Shown here piece after piece: positions 22,799 to 23,048 of a stretch of DNA of 23,048 bases (position 1 is the stretch's first letter; every line of letters begins with the position of its first letter). Made by a program: the position numbers and the translations under genes. Origin of the DNA: Albidovulum sp. (GTDB lineage Bacteria > Pseudomonadota > Alphaproteobacteria > Rhodobacterales > Rhodobacteraceae). Below the pieces are notes generated by a model that searched no databases, was not told the origin of the DNA, and worked only from the letters and a program-made list of their open reading frames with translations. The DNA lies in contig JAUQYB010000100.1 in NCBI GenBank assembly GCA_030837825.1, positions 1-23,048 on the forward strand. The letters are read 5' to 3'.

Positions 22799-23048
22799 CG
22801 GGCGCGCCTCATCCCCCTCGGGCGGGCGCTCTGCGACGTTTCCAGCGGAACTGCCGTCGGGAGAGCGGCGCTATAAAGCGCCCTAACCCGGCGTTCCGTA
22901 GCGCCCGCCCGCGGTCGGCCGCCGCCCTTCGCGCCTTGGGGTTCCCGGGATCGGGAAGGCGGGGTCGGGTTTGCGGCTTCCGGCGCGCTCTGTCCCGCCG
23001 AAGGGGCGAGCGTCCGGTGGGAGTCCCCTGCTTTCGCGGGGGTCACAT

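Larger units (their letters stand above)
22634..23048. repeat. Gene-poor block of clustered perfect inverted repeats (probable structured intergenic element)
   Basis: This 415-base stretch at the right edge has no convincing gene. It contains at least seven stem-forming inverted repeats: 22644-22660 (6 bp), 22706-22727 (7 bp), 22743-22763 (10-bp arms around one G), 22774-22798 (11 bp), 22867-22882 (6 bp), 22942-22957 (6 bp) and 23025-23041 (6 bp with one bulge). The last, read on the minus strand, closes a GAAA tetraloop. From memory, similar text recurs between genes of Rhodovulum-like genomes. It may be a dispersed REP/MITE-like element or a set of them; the right end is open. No transposase or target-site duplication is seen. 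Confidence 0.55.

Noticed and set aside
22567..23046. 159-codon open frame on the minus strand covering the right-end block
   Set aside because: Its composition is rich in Pro, Arg, Gly and Ala, it has no recognisable domain, it overlaps the end of the SRPBCC gene, and it is made of the inverted repeats themselves. Open frames of this sort are common in GC-rich non-coding DNA.
1..23048. Defence system, phage remnant, CRISPR array or mobile element
   Set aside because: No transposase, integrase, nuclease, reverse transcriptase, spaced direct repeats or composition break was seen; the gene content is transport and metabolism.

Overview
The window is very GC-rich, with tightly packed genes, many one-base gaps or ATGA/GTGA overlaps, and numerous solute-binding-protein transporters. 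Together with the protein families present (TRAP and peptide ABC importers, an RpiR regulator, a DUF1989 protein, a YcaQ/AlkX glycosylase), this points to an alphaproteobacterium, most likely of the Rhodobacteraceae (Rhodovulum/Rhodobacter type). That placement is inference; there is no rRNA or phylogenetic marker gene here. I see no mobile element, CRISPR array, phage gene or tRNA.

Layout. (1) 1-3126, minus strand: an operon of an N-formylglutamate amidohydrolase-family enzyme, TRAP small and large permeases, and a TRAP binding protein cut by the left edge. It is divergent from a MurR/RpiR-family sugar/acid-sensing regulator (3269-4141, plus). (2) 4138-5031, minus: an EamA drug/metabolite transporter whose stop overlaps that of the regulator tail to tail. 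(3) 12600 down to 5132, minus: a complete Dpp-type peptide importer (binding protein, two permeases, two ATPases), then an M19 dipeptidase, then a YcaQ/AlkX-like DNA glycosylase. A good sigma70-type promoter lies at 12681-12709. (4) 12797-13651, plus: an FAH-family hydrolase/lyase, divergent from that operon. (5) 19168 down to 13658, minus: a second, Opp-type peptide importer (binding protein, OppB, OppC, OppD, OppF). (6) 19449-20561, plus: a small membrane-anchored CxxC protein and a DUF1989 (urea carboxylase-associated) protein. (7) 20566-21282, minus: purine-nucleoside phosphorylase deoD. (8) 21547-22633, plus: a TetR regulator with a clear promoter/operator, followed by an SRPBCC protein. 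(9) 22634-23048: no convincing gene, but an unusual run of perfect inverted repeats that looks like a multi-copy structured intergenic element.

How it fits together: the window is mainly about scavenging peptides, amino-acid derivatives and nucleosides. Peptides enter by two different ABC systems, and the first is coupled to a dipeptidase that would finish hydrolysis in the cytoplasm. The TRAP operon probably imports an acidic compound that the co-transcribed amidohydrolase deformylates or deamidates, under the divergent RpiR regulator. DeoD, DUF1989 and FAH proteins suggest nucleoside/nitrogen-compound breakdown but do not form a recognisable pathway together.

Most of the window is ordinary accessory metabolism. 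The points most worth a second look are the palindrome-dense block at the right end, the absence of the C-terminal four-cysteine motif from both ATPases of the first importer (present in both of the second), the alternating CG hairpin between oppA and oppB, the operator-in-promoter of the TetR gene, and the glycosylase coupled to the dipeptidase.
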